DNA of 64,000 nucleotides from Microbacterium sp. 2FI. GTDB lineage: Bacteria > Actinomycetota > Actinomycetes > Actinomycetales > Microbacteriaceae. Position numbers and translations under genes: made by a program. Shown in pieces: positions 24,185 to 32,276 of the stretch (position 1 is the stretch's first letter; every line of letters begins with the position of its first letter). The notes beneath the pieces are model-generated. The model was not told where the DNA came from. It ran no database searches and saw only the letters and a list, made by a program, of their open reading frames with translations. The DNA lies in NCBI RefSeq assembly GCF_005502885.1, contig NZ_SCMR01000001.1:124001-188000 (forward strand). The letters are read 5' to 3'.

Positions 24185-27088
24185 AGCGGCTGACGACCTG
24201 TGCTGCGGGACGACGGGCTTCGCGCGGCGGAGCGCCGCGAGGATCGCGCGCCCGACCAGCGCCAGGCCGATGACGGTCGTGATCGCGCGGAGGGTGTCCC
24301 ACGTCGCGGTCGAGGTCACGAGGGAGTACAGCAGGAAGCTCGCGACGTTCTGCCCCGCGGGGGCGCCCGCGACGTATGAGATGCCGGTGCCGCCGCCGAC
24401 CGCGAACGGCCAGAACCACAGGTTCATGATGAGCCCGAACGCGTACGACGCGAGCACGCCGTAGACCGACAGCATCACGATCTCGGCCCGGAGTCCGACA
24501 CGGCGGGGCAGCAGCCCCGCCCCGGCGCCGACCCAGGCGCACGCGAACATCTGGAACGGCGTCCACGGGCCGAAGGTGCCCGTCACGAGCGTCGACAGTG
24601 CGATCGTCAGCATCCCGAGAAGCAGACCGAAGCGCGCGCCGAACGACCGCCCCGCGAGGATCAGCAGGATGAAGACGGCTTCGAGCCCGCCGACCCCGGT
24701 GCTCGCGATCCGCACCGCGGCGCCGATCGCGGCGAGCGTGCCGAGCAGGGCGAGCATGTGCGCCGAACGTACGGTGCCGTCGAGGCTCGCGACCACGACG
24801 AGGACGGCGAGTGGTGCGAGTGCGAGCGCGGCGATCGGCACCGCATCGTGCGCCTGTTCCGGCACCGCGGACGCGACGAGAGGCCAGCAGAACGCGGCGA
24901 GCGCGATGAGGTTCGCCGCGAGAAGTGCGAGCACCGGTCCGTACCCGCGCCGATCGGCGGTGTGCAGGGAGACGAGTCGGCCCCCGGCGGAGGTTCGCAA
25001 CTCCGGATGGATGCGGGAGCCGCCGGCTCCGACCAGCGGTTTCCGCGCGGGAGGGTGCCGCGTATCCGGAGTTGTGAACACACGAGACCGCTGCCCTCGG
25101 GCAGCGGAGACGCCTGCCCGCTGCCCGAGCGGATTCGATGCGTCCGCGCCGAGCACGCCGTCGCGCATCGCGAGTGCCCGGTCGGCGAGACCTGCGATCT
25201 CGGGCTCGTGCGAGGCGACGAGCACGGCCGTGCCGTCGGCGGCGAGCGACTGGAGCGCCGCGATCACCAGGGCTCGCGCGTCGGGATCGAGGCCGCGCGT
25301 CGGCTCGTCGACGAGGAGCACGGCGGGCGAGCCCGCGAGCTGGATCGCGAGGGCGAGGCAGCGGCGTTCGCCGACCGACAGATCGAGGGGATGCCGCATC
25401 CATCGCGCGACGAGCTCGGGTCCGTCGGGTGCGAAGCCGAGAAAGCGCGCGAACCGGTCAGCGGTCGTGGCATCGTCTCCGCCGCCGAGCGCCTTGCGTG
25501 CACGCCGGTCGGCTCGCAGGCACTCCGCGGCGACGGTGTCGAACACGAAGAGGTCGTCCGAGGCATCCGGGACCAGTGCCACGCGCCCCGCGGCCTCGAC
25601 CCTGGTGTCGCGCCCGGGCAGGGCGAGGGTGACGAGCAGGCTCGACTTGCCCGCACCGTTGGGTCCGACGAGAGCGACGAACTCGCCGGCCGCAACGGAG
25701 AGGCTGGCATCGGTCACCGCGATGTGCCCGCGATGGCTCACGGTCACTTCCGCTGCCGACAATGCGATATCTCCGACCGCCGGGGGCCGTCGTGCCGCGT
25801 CGACGGTGGGCGGCGACTCCCCGACCCTGTCAACCTCGCTGGCTCGGCCGTCGTCGATCCCCACCTCACCGCCGACGATCCGCAGCCGCACATCTGCGCG
25901 CGCCGCGAGCTGCTCGACGCGGTGCTCGGCGACCACGACGCACATCCCCGCCTCGTGCGCGAGTGCATCGAGCAGACAGGTGACCTGCGCGCGGGCGTCG
26001 GCGTCGAGGTCGGCGAGGGGCTCGTCCACGAGCAGCAGGATCGGATGCTCCACGATCGCGGCGGCGATCGCGACCCGCGTCGCCTCGCCCGCCGAGAGTC
26101 CACGCGTCGGACGGTCGAGCAGGCCCGCAACGCCGACCCGATCGGCGACCTCGGCCACGCGCGCCGCAACGATCACCGCGGCAACGCCGCGCAGTTCCAG
26201 CGTGAGCCCGATCTCGTCGCGAACGCGCTCCGCGGTGAAGGCCTCGCGCGGATGCTGCAGCACCACGCCCACGCGCAGCGCGAGGTCGCGCGGCGGCACG
26301 GCCGCGCGATCGTGGCCGGCGATGCGGAGCGTGCCGCGCTGCCAGCCGCCGTCGACGTGGGTATGCAGACCCGCGAGGGCGCGCAGCACGGTCGACTTTC
26401 CCGAACCGGTCGGGCCCGACAGCACGGCGAGCGTCCCGTGGCCGAGGGTGAGCGAGGGAAGACGGATGCCGCCGTGCGGCGTCCGCGACGACGAGCCGCT
26501 CGCGCCTGCCGAACCTGCACCGAAGCCGACCTCGACGTCCGTCGCTTCGACCGGCCGCAGGCAGTCCCCGTCGAGCGGGCGGCCGGCGAACCCCCGCAGT
26601 TCGAGGGCGGAAGCGACCCGGCCGGCCCGTTCGAGCGTGCGCTGCAGCAGCGGTGCGAGCAGGCGAACCCCGCCGCGCTCACCGCGCAGGCGCTGGGCGC
26701 GACGCACGGCGTGCGCGGCCTCGGCGAGCGAGGGCAGCGTCGCCCACGCGATCGCCAGGGCACGCGCGATGCCGCGCAGCGGCCCGCGACGCGACGCACG
26801 GGCGAACACCCGGTGCAGATCGATCAGCGCGCTCAGGAGGCCGAACGCGAGGATGGTCGCGGCGATCGGGATCGCGCTGGAAGCGGCATCCCAGAGCCCG
26901 TCGATCGTCACCGGACCCAGCAGCACGACGTGCGCGAACGGCGCCGGCAGCCGGAACTCCGGGAAGGGCAGCAGCACCGCGCCCGAGCCCTCGGCACCGT
27001 GGAAGAGGACGCGGTAGACGACCCGGACCACCACGAAACCGGCCGCGAGGACCGCGGCGGCGCGAAGGGGCCCGGGCCGGAACGTCAT
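24152..27088 (-). CDS. One-chain ECF transporter: EcfT-EcfA-EcfA'-S fusion
   Basis: This 978-residue frame holds a whole energy-coupling-factor transporter. Residues 1-190 are an EcfT/CbiQ-like membrane part with the coupling helices (RAQRLRGERGG, ALELRGFAGRP). ATPase 1 has Walker A GPTGSGKST (225-233), signature LSAGE (331-335) and Walker B ILLLVDEP. ATPase 2 has Walker A GPNGAGKSS (475-483), signature LSVGE (570-574) and Walker B VLLVDEPT. After a linker (640-705), residues 715-955 form a six-helix S component. The substrate is not shown directly. The adjacent transcobalamin-like lipoprotein and metH suggest a corrinoid. The linker DNA contains a long palindrome, so a recent gene fusion or an error joining two genes should be considered. 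Confidence 0.85.
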   Translation of the reverse strand: MTFRPGPLRAAAVLAAGFVVVRVVYRVLFHGAEGSGAVLLPFPEFRLPAPFAHVVLLGPVTIDGLWDAASSAIPIAATILAFGLLSALIDLHRVFARASRRGPLRGIARALAIAWATLPSLAEAAHAVRRAQRLRGERGGVRLLAPLLQRTLERAGRVASALELRGFAGRPLDGDCLRPVEATDVEVGFGAGSAGASGSSSRTPHGGIRLPSLTLGHGTLAVLSGPTGSGKSTVLRALAGLHTHVDGGWQRGTLRIAGHDRAAVPPRDLALRVGVVLQHPREAFTAERVRDEIGLTLELRGVAAVIVAARVAEVADRVGVAGLLDRPTRGLSAGEATRVAIAAAIVEHPILLLVDEPLADLDADARAQVTCLLDALAHEAGMCVVVAEHRVEQLAARADVRLRIVGGEVGIDDGRASEVDRVGESPPTVDAARRPPAVGDIALSAAEVTVSHRGHIAVTDASLSVAAGEFVALVGPNGAGKSSLLVTLALPGRDTRVEAAGRVALVPDASDDLFVFDTVAAECLRADRRARKALGGGDDATTADRFARFLGFAPDGPELVARWMRHPLDLSVGERRCLALAIQLAGSPAVLLVDEPTRGLDPDARALVIAALQSLAADGTAVLVASHEPEIAGLADRALAMRDGVLGADASNPLGQRAGVSAARGQRSRVFTTPDTRHPPARKPLVGAGGSRIHPELRTSAGGRLVSLHTADRRGYGPVLALLAANLIALAAFCWPLVASAVPEQAHDAVPIAALALAPLAVLVVVASLDGTVRSAHMLALLGTLAAIGAAVRIASTGVGGLEAVFILLILAGRSFGARFGLLLGMLTIALSTLVTGTFGPWTPFQMFACAWVGAGAGLLPRRVGLRAEIVMLSVYGVLASYAFGLIMNLWFWPFAVGGGTGISYVAGAPAGQNVASFLLYSLVTSTATWDTLRAITTVIGLALVGRAILAALRRAKPVVPQHRSSAAETTQSAVATR
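24993..25079. repeat. Palindromic element inside the ECF fusion linker
   Basis: GTTCGCAACTCCGGAT (24993-25008) and ATCCGGAGTTGTGAAC (25064-25079) pair over 16 bases with one mismatch, with a GC-rich 55-base centre. It lies within the coding region between ATPase 2 and the S component (about residues 670-700). It resembles the intergenic palindromes of this window in size and design. Confidence 0.75.
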
Positions 27089-27093
27089 GGTCT

Positions 27094-27651
27094 CTACGGG
27101 GTGAGTGCCGCGGGGGCCGCGGGCTCGCCGTTCAGGGTGAACAGCAGCGCGACCGCGTCACCGGGCTCGAGTTGGAGCGTCGACAGGCCCTCCTGCGCGT
27201 AATCCCACTCGGCGCCTTCGGGCTGCACCCACAGCCCCCAGTAGGCGAATGCGGGGGCCATCGACTCGCAGGTCTCGAAGTACTCCGAGCCGTCGTCGGC
27301 GGTGATCGCGACGTCTTCGGCGGGCACGCCGTTCACACGGCACACGACCTGGTCGCCGTACTCGACGGTTCCCTCGGTCACGACGCCCGCGAGCTCGACG
27401 ACCTCGGCCGCGCCGATGGTGTCGTCGGCGAACACGCACCACGTCGTGGCATCCGTGCCGAGCGCGCTCGGATCGACGACGAACGTCACGCCTTCGTCGC
27501 CGTCGCACGCGCTCACCGACGCCGCGACGTTCTCGGGAGTGTCGGACGACGGCGTGGTCTCGACCTCCCCCGCGGTCGAACAGGCGGCGAGCGAGAGCAG
27601 CAGAGCCGTCGAGGCGGCGGCGAGCGAGAGGGCGCGAAGAGCAGAAGTCAC
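27094..27651 (-). CDS. Lipoprotein with transcobalamin-like (DUF4430-type) domain
   Basis: This 185-residue lipoprotein has a signal peptide ending in SLAAC (cysteine 24) and an acidic Ser/Thr linker. The mature domain reads EGVTFVVDPSALG, then a cysteine, EVVELAGVVTEGTVEYGDQVVCRVNGVP, another cysteine and AFAYWGLWVQPEGAEWDYAQEG, ending in a PGDAVALLF strand. This order (Cys, VCRVNGxP, Cys, AYW-xxW, W-Y-x-x-x-G) is the pattern I know from DUF4430 domains, which resemble the beta domain of transcobalamin. The GTG start lies six bases from TAGCCT (27658-27663, minus strand). Five bases separate it from the ECF gene, so they form an operon. A surface vitamin-capture role is an inference. Confidence 0.75.
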   Translation of the reverse strand: MTSALRALSLAAASTALLLSLAACSTAGEVETTPSSDTPENVAASVSACDGDEGVTFVVDPSALGTDATTWCVFADDTIGAAEVVELAGVVTEGTVEYGDQVVCRVNGVPAEDVAITADDGSEYFETCESMAPAFAYWGLWVQPEGAEWDYAQEGLSTLQLEPGDAVALLFTLNGEPAAPAALTP

Positions 27652-27727
27652 CGCTCCAGGCTAGGGCCCGCGACCTCCGAGCCCCGCCCAGATGACGCTC
27701 GTGGTCTCACAGCCGTAGTCTGGCGGA

Positions 27728-28636
27728 GTGAGTGTTTCCGACCTGTTCGACGAAGACGAGTGGATGCCGGCGCCCGGCGCCCCCGAGGGCGGCTACACCG
27801 ACATCACGGCGCATGTGTCGAAGGACGCCCGCATCGCGCGGATCGCGTTCGACCGGCCCGAGGTGCGAAACGCCTTCCGCCCGCACACCGTCGACGAGTT
27901 GTACCGCGCGCTCGACATCGCGCGGCAGGACCCGCGCATCGGCGTCGTGCTCCTCACCGGCAACGGCCCCAGTCCGAAAGACGGCGGCTGGGCCTTCTGC
28001 TCGGGCGGCGATCAGCGCATCCGCGGCCGCGACGGCTACAAGTACAGCGACGACGAAGCTGCGGTGCACGACCCCGCTCGTGCCGGCCGCCTCCACATCC
28101 TCGAAGTGCAGCGCCTCATCCGCTTCATGCCGAAGGTCGTCATCGCCGTGATCCCCGGATGGGCGGCCGGCGGTGGACATTCGCTGCACGTCGTGTGCGA
28201 CCTGTCGATCGCGAGCGCCGAGCACGGCCGCTTCAAGCAGACGGATGCCGATGTGGGCTCGTTCGACGCCGGCTACGGCTCGGCCTACTTCGCACGGCAG
28301 ATCGGCCAGAAGTTCGCGCGCGAGGTGTTCTTCCTCGCCGAGGAGTACTCGGCCGGCCGTGCCTACGAGATGGGTGCGGTGAACCGGGTCGTGCCGCACG
28401 CCGACCTCGAGCGTGAGGCCGTCGCGATGGCCCGCACGATACTCACGAAGTCGCCGACGGCCATCCGCATGCTGAAATTCGCCTTCAACGCCGTCGACGA
28501 CGGTCTCGTCGGCCAGCAGGTGTTCGCGGGCGAGGCCACGCGCCTCGCCTACGGCACCGACGAGGCCGTCGAAGGGCGCGACTCGTTCCTCGGCAAGCGC
28601 GACCCCGACTGGTCGCCGTACCCCTGGCACTACTGA
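27728..28636 (+). CDS. menB: 1,4-Dihydroxy-2-naphthoyl-CoA synthase
   Basis: This 302-residue crotonase-family enzyme closes the second ring of the naphthoquinone by converting o-succinylbenzoyl-CoA to DHNA-CoA. It has the long actinobacterial N-terminal segment, FDRPEVRNAFRPHTVDELYRAL, the oxyanion-hole region FCSGGDQRIRGRDGYKY, and IPGWAAGGGHSLHVVCDLSIAS. The DVGSFDAGYGSAYFARQIG loop is typical of MenB. The GTG start lies six bases after TAGTCT (27716-27721). It opens the main menaquinone cluster. Confidence 0.96.
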   Translation: MSVSDLFDEDEWMPAPGAPEGGYTDITAHVSKDARIARIAFDRPEVRNAFRPHTVDELYRALDIARQDPRIGVVLLTGNGPSPKDGGWAFCSGGDQRIRGRDGYKYSDDEAAVHDPARAGRLHILEVQRLIRFMPKVVIAVIPGWAAGGGHSLHVVCDLSIASAEHGRFKQTDADVGSFDAGYGSAYFARQIGQKFAREVFFLAEEYSAGRAYEMGAVNRVVPHADLEREAVAMARTILTKSPTAIRMLKFAFNAVDDGLVGQQVFAGEATRLAYGTDEAVEGRDSFLGKRDPDWSPYPWHY

Positions 28637-28658
28637 TGCGCCTCGGAGCGCCTCGGCG

Positions 28659-29813
28659 ATGAGGCTCGAGCCCGTCATCGGCGACGACCCGCGCGACATC
28701 CTGCGCGGGCTTCGCAGCGCGCTGCACGGTGCCGGTCCCGCGCTGGGCCTCGGGCTCGTGAGTGCGCTCCCCGGTGACGTGAGACCCGGCACCGCTGTGG
28801 TCGTGACGACGTCGGGCTCCACCGGCATCCCCAAGAGCGTCGTCCTCAGCCGCGACGCGCTCACCGCGAGCGCGCTCGCGACCGCCGAGCGCATCGGCGA
28901 GGGCGCGTGGCTGCTCGCGCTCCCGGCGAGCTACGTCGCCGGCATGCAGGTGTTCGTGCGCGCCATCGTCTCCGGCCGCGAACCCGCGGTGATGAGCGGC
29001 ACCTTCACGCCGCAGGCGTTCGCGGCTGCGGCGCTCATGATGGTCTCGACCGAGCACGGGGAGCGCATCCCGACATTCACCTCGCTCGTCCCCGCGCAGC
29101 TGACGAGGCTGCTGGATGCCGGTGAGCACGACTCGACCGTGCTCACGGCGCTGCGCTCGTTCGAGACGATCCTCGTGGGCGGCCAGGCGCTGCCGCCGGT
29201 GACGCTCGAGCGCGCCGAGACTGCGGGCGTGCGGGTCGTCCGCACTTACGGCTCGACCGAGACGAGCGGCGGCTGCGTCTACGACGGCCGGCCGCTGCGT
29301 GGTGTTTCGGTGCGCGTGTCCGACGGCGAGGTCCATATCGCCGGACCGACCCTGGCCGAGGGCTACCTCGGCGACCCCGAGGCGACGGATGCCGCCTTCC
29401 GGCGTGAAGCGGACGGAACGCGCTGGTACCGCACCGGTGACGCCGGGCTGATCGACGACGGGATTCTGCGCGTGCGCGGTCGCATCGACAACGTCATCGT
29501 CTCGGGCGGGATCAACGTGTCGCTCGACCGCGTCGAGCGCATCGTTCGTGGGGTGCCGGGGCTCGCGGCCGCGGTCGTCGTCGGCGTTCCGGATACGCGG
29601 TGGGGCGAGGCTTCGGTCGTCGTCGCCACGCGCGGCGAGGCGTTGCGGCGGAGCGAATCGGTGCAGCTCGAAGAGGCGCGGGCGGCGGTCGAGGTCGAGA
29701 TCGGCGCGCACGCGCGTCCTTCGCGGCTCGTGCTCGTCGACGAGCTGGCGACCCTGCCGTCGGGCAAGCCCGATCGCGAGGCGATCCGCCGCGTGATCAC
29801 CGCGCTGCACTGA
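28659..29813 (+). CDS. menE: o-Succinylbenzoate--CoA ligase
   Basis: This 384-residue AMP-binding enzyme activates o-succinylbenzoate with ATP and CoA. The phosphate loop is VVVTTSGSTGIPKSVVLS, the acyl-adenylate motif is VVRTYGSTETSGGCVYDG, and the hinge region is WYRTGDAGLIDDGILRVRGRIDN. The C-terminal catalytic lysine is in ATLPSGKPDRE. It is about 70-100 residues shorter than typical MenE because the N-terminal region is reduced, a common feature in actinobacteria. It follows menB by 22 bases and is probably cotranscribed. Confidence 0.94.
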   Translation: MRLEPVIGDDPRDILRGLRSALHGAGPALGLGLVSALPGDVRPGTAVVVTTSGSTGIPKSVVLSRDALTASALATAERIGEGAWLLALPASYVAGMQVFVRAIVSGREPAVMSGTFTPQAFAAAALMMVSTEHGERIPTFTSLVPAQLTRLLDAGEHDSTVLTALRSFETILVGGQALPPVTLERAETAGVRVVRTYGSTETSGGCVYDGRPLRGVSVRVSDGEVHIAGPTLAEGYLGDPEATDAAFRREADGTRWYRTGDAGLIDDGILRVRGRIDNVIVSGGINVSLDRVERIVRGVPGLAAAVVVGVPDTRWGEASVVVATRGEALRRSESVQLEEARAAVEVEIGAHARPSRLVLVDELATLPSGKPDREAIRRVITALH

Positions 29814-29886
29814 GGAACCCGCGCGAGCGCCCGCGTTGTGGACAGTTCGGTGCCGCGCATCGCGTGACCCTCTATGCTTTCCCCTC

Positions 29887-30885
29887 GTGGCAGGAACCTC
29901 CAGCAAGAAGCGCAAGAGCACGGGTCCGAAGAAGCAGCCCGCGCGCGGCAACCCGCAGAAGCGCACCGAGTCGCGCGACCCTCGCAAGGTCGAGCCCGCG
30001 ACCGCGCGCGACTGGATCGGCGCCGCGCGGCTGCGCACCCTTCCGCTCGCGGTGACGCCGATCCTCATCGGCACCGGCGCTGCGATGCTCGTGATCGATC
30101 AGTTCCACTGGGTCATCGCGCTGTTCTGCCTCATCGTCTCGGCGTCGCTGCAGATCGGCGTGAACTACGCCAACGACTACAGCGACGGCATCCGCGGCAC
30201 CGACGACCACCGCGTCGGACCCGCCCGTCTCACCGCCTCGCGCAAGGCGAAGCCTCGTACGGTCCTCATCGTCGCCCTGGTCTTCTTCGCGATCGCCGCG
30301 CTCGCGGGTCTCGCGCTCACGATCCGCACGCAGCAGTGGTGGTTCCTCGCCGTCGGCGCGGTCTGCATCGCCGCGGCGTGGCTCTACACCGGAGGCAAGC
30401 GCCCCTACGGCTACTACGGTCTCGGCGAGGTCGTCGTCTTCATCTTCTTCGGTCTCGTCGCCACCCTCGGCACGACCTGGGTGCAGACGGCCGCAGAACC
30501 TGCGGGGCCCTCGCTGCCGCAGGAGGCCTGGTTCGGCGCCGTCGGCGCGGGACTCCTCGCGTGCGCGGTGCTGCTCGCGAACAACCTGCGCGACATCGAC
30601 CAGGACCGCGCTGCCGGCAAGCGCACGCTCACCGTGCTCGTCGGCCGCACGGCGACGCGCTGGATCTTCTCGATCTTCGTGCTCGCGCCGTTCGGCATCG
30701 CGATCGTCCTCGCCCTGTTCTACCCGATCGCGTGGCTGACGCTCCTCGCGCTCCTCGCGGCGCTGCCGGCGATCCTGATCGTCTGGACCTACCGCGACCC
30801 GAAGGAGCTCGTCGTGGCTCTGGGACTCACGTCCCTCACCTCGATCGCGTTCGGCGCTTTCCTGCTGTGGGCGTTCATCGGCTGA
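29887..30885 (+). CDS. menA: 1,4-Dihydroxy-2-naphthoate polyprenyltransferase
   Basis: This 332-residue UbiA-family membrane enzyme joins a polyprenyl chain to DHNA. The first Asp-rich motif is NYANDYSDGIRGTDD and the second is DIDQDRAAGKRTL. About eight hydrophobic segments follow a very basic N-terminal tail (SSKKRKSTGPKKQPARGNPQKR). I chose the GTG at 29887, eight bases after TATGCT (29873-29878). In-frame sequence upstream covers the promoter. Confidence 0.95.
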   Translation: MAGTSSKKRKSTGPKKQPARGNPQKRTESRDPRKVEPATARDWIGAARLRTLPLAVTPILIGTGAAMLVIDQFHWVIALFCLIVSASLQIGVNYANDYSDGIRGTDDHRVGPARLTASRKAKPRTVLIVALVFFAIAALAGLALTIRTQQWWFLAVGAVCIAAAWLYTGGKRPYGYYGLGEVVVFIFFGLVATLGTTWVQTAAEPAGPSLPQEAWFGAVGAGLLACAVLLANNLRDIDQDRAAGKRTLTVLVGRTATRWIFSIFVLAPFGIAIVLALFYPIAWLTLLALLAALPAILIVWTYRDPKELVVALGLTSLTSIAFGAFLLWAFIG

Positions 30886-30910
30886 TCACGCCGTCGCTAC
30901 GCTGAACGGT

Positions 30911-31420
30911 GTGGATGCCGATGCCGTGTCCCGCCGCGAGGCGGATGAGCCCTTGATCTCCGCCGAAGCCCTGGCTGCGGCCGAAGCCGACGAGATCGTC
31001 GCCGACGAGGCCGTGCACCCGGGGACGGATGTCACCGGCCCCGTCGTGATCGAGCGCATCGAGGGCGGGGCGATCGCCATCGCGGCGCTGGTCGCCTCGA
31101 TCGTGCTCTTTCCGCAGTGGTGGTGGATTCCGTTCGCGGCGTTCCTCGTGTTCGATCTGTCGATGCTCGGCTACCTGCGATCCACACGCGCCGGTGCCAT
31201 CGGCTACAACCTCGTCCACAACTACACCGGCCCCGCGATCGTCGGCGCCGCGGCGATCATCGCGCTGTGGGGCATCGCGCCACTGGCATGGTGGGGCGGG
31301 ATGCTGGCGCTGTGCTGGGCCTTCCACGTCGGCGTGGACCGCGCCCTCGGCTACGGGCTGAAGCTCCCCGACGCGTTCGAGCACACCCATCTCGGCTGGA
31401 TCGGCCGCTCGCGCCGCTGA
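30911..31420 (+). CDS. DUF4260-like small membrane protein
   Basis: This 169-residue protein has an acidic N-terminal tail of about 50 residues and then four hydrophobic segments. The conserved features are ERIEGGAIAIAAL, DLSMLGYLRSTRAGAIGYNLVHNYTGPAI, a histidine and Asp-Arg pair in AFHVGVDRALGYGLKLPDAFEHTHLG. These fit DUF4260. No reaction is known for this family. The GTG start lies seven bases after TACGCT (30898-30903). The stop codon abuts the end of the convergent DUF4229 gene with no spacer. Confidence 0.82.
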   Translation: MDADAVSRREADEPLISAEALAAAEADEIVADEAVHPGTDVTGPVVIERIEGGAIAIAALVASIVLFPQWWWIPFAAFLVFDLSMLGYLRSTRAGAIGYNLVHNYTGPAIVGAAAIIALWGIAPLAWWGGMLALCWAFHVGVDRALGYGLKLPDAFEHTHLGWIGRSRR

Positions 31421-31714
31421 TCAGTCGCGGGGCTGATCGGATGCCGGGGGAGCGGCGTCCGCCGCGGCATCCTCTGCCTCTTCGTCGCTCACCGTCTTCG
31501 CGGCGGTGGCGCGCCGAGCTGCGAGCCCGCTGGTCATGTCGTCGAGGGGACGGCGCAGGAACAGCACCGACAGGCTCAGGCCGATGAGCGCGGCGAAGAT
31601 CGCGGCGAGCCAGTAGTACTCGCGCATGATCGGCAGCAGCATCAGCAGGCCGAAGGGAACGAGGAACGCCAGCAGCCGCAGCACCGTGTAGACAAGGGCC
31701 GAGCGCGCTTTCAC
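31421..31714 (-). CDS. DUF4229 small membrane protein
   Basis: This 97-residue protein has a basic start, two transmembrane helices (VYTVLRLLAFLVPFGLLMLLP and YWLAAIFAALIGLSLSVLFL) and then an RRPLDDMTSGL motif and an acidic Ala-rich tail. This matches DUF4229, which in actinobacteria is often found among menaquinone genes. The function is unknown. The GTG start lies six bases from TAGGAT (31721-31726, minus strand), so it is probably leaderless. Confidence 0.85.
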   Translation of the reverse strand: MKARSALVYTVLRLLAFLVPFGLLMLLPIMREYYWLAAIFAALIGLSLSVLFLRRPLDDMTSGLAARRATAAKTVSDEEAEDAAADAAPPASDQPRD

Positions 31715-31806
31715 CCGTCCATCCTAAGTCGGCGGCGGTGCGATCTCCGGCGACGGTTCGGTCACGAGCGGGGCCAGGGCGGACGAGGGCCACCTAGGAT
31801 GGGAAG

Positions 31807-32274
31807 ATGCCTCGGGTGCTGCTGATACTGGCCCTGGTGGCGACCGCATTCTGGGTCTTCACCATCGTGGACTGTGCTGTCCAGCCGCCCACACGGCACC
31901 GTGGGGTGAGCAAGCCGGTGTGGATCCTCATCGTGGTCCTGGTCCCGGTGCTCGGCGGCCTCATGTGGCTCGCGCTCGGCCGCACCCGGCGATCGACGGT
32001 CGCCACGCGCCGCGCTCCCGACGACGATCCCGAGTTCCTCGGAAAGCTCGGCGTCGTCAGTGACCAGGACGAGCGCATCCGCCGCCTCGAGGAAGAGCTC
32101 GCCCAGCTCGACGCCGAGGACGACGATCCGAAGTGGACGCAGCTCGGCGTGGATGCCGCGCCTCCCGCAGCAGAACCGCCTGCGACCCCCAACGCCGGCG
32201 GAGCAGCCGAGCCGCCGGCGCGACCGGCGGACGGCGACGACGACACCCGCGGTCAGCGCGGCGCCGTCGGCTGA
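31807..32274 (+). CDS. PLDc_N (phospholipase D nuclease N-terminal-like) membrane protein
   Basis: This 155-residue protein has two N-terminal helices (LLILALVATAFWVFTIVDCAV and VWILIVVLVPVLGGLMWLALG), the PLDc_N module. A Pro/Asp-rich tail follows that contains an acidic coiled-coil stretch (DERIRRLEEELAQLDAEDDDP). No HKD catalytic motif is present, so it is not a nuclease. It starts six bases after TAGGAT (31795-31800). It ends two bases before menD, which suggests cotranscription. The function is unknown. Confidence 0.83.
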   Translation: MPRVLLILALVATAFWVFTIVDCAVQPPTRHRGVSKPVWILIVVLVPVLGGLMWLALGRTRRSTVATRRAPDDDPEFLGKLGVVSDQDERIRRLEEELAQLDAEDDDPKWTQLGVDAAPPAAEPPATPNAGGAAEPPARPADGDDDTRGQRGAVG

Positions 32275-32276
32275 CC

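Noticed and set aside
27652-27727. A cobalamin riboswitch before the lipoprotein/ECF operon
   Set aside because: Only 76 bases separate it from menB, and both genes have leaderless boxes. There is no room for the element.
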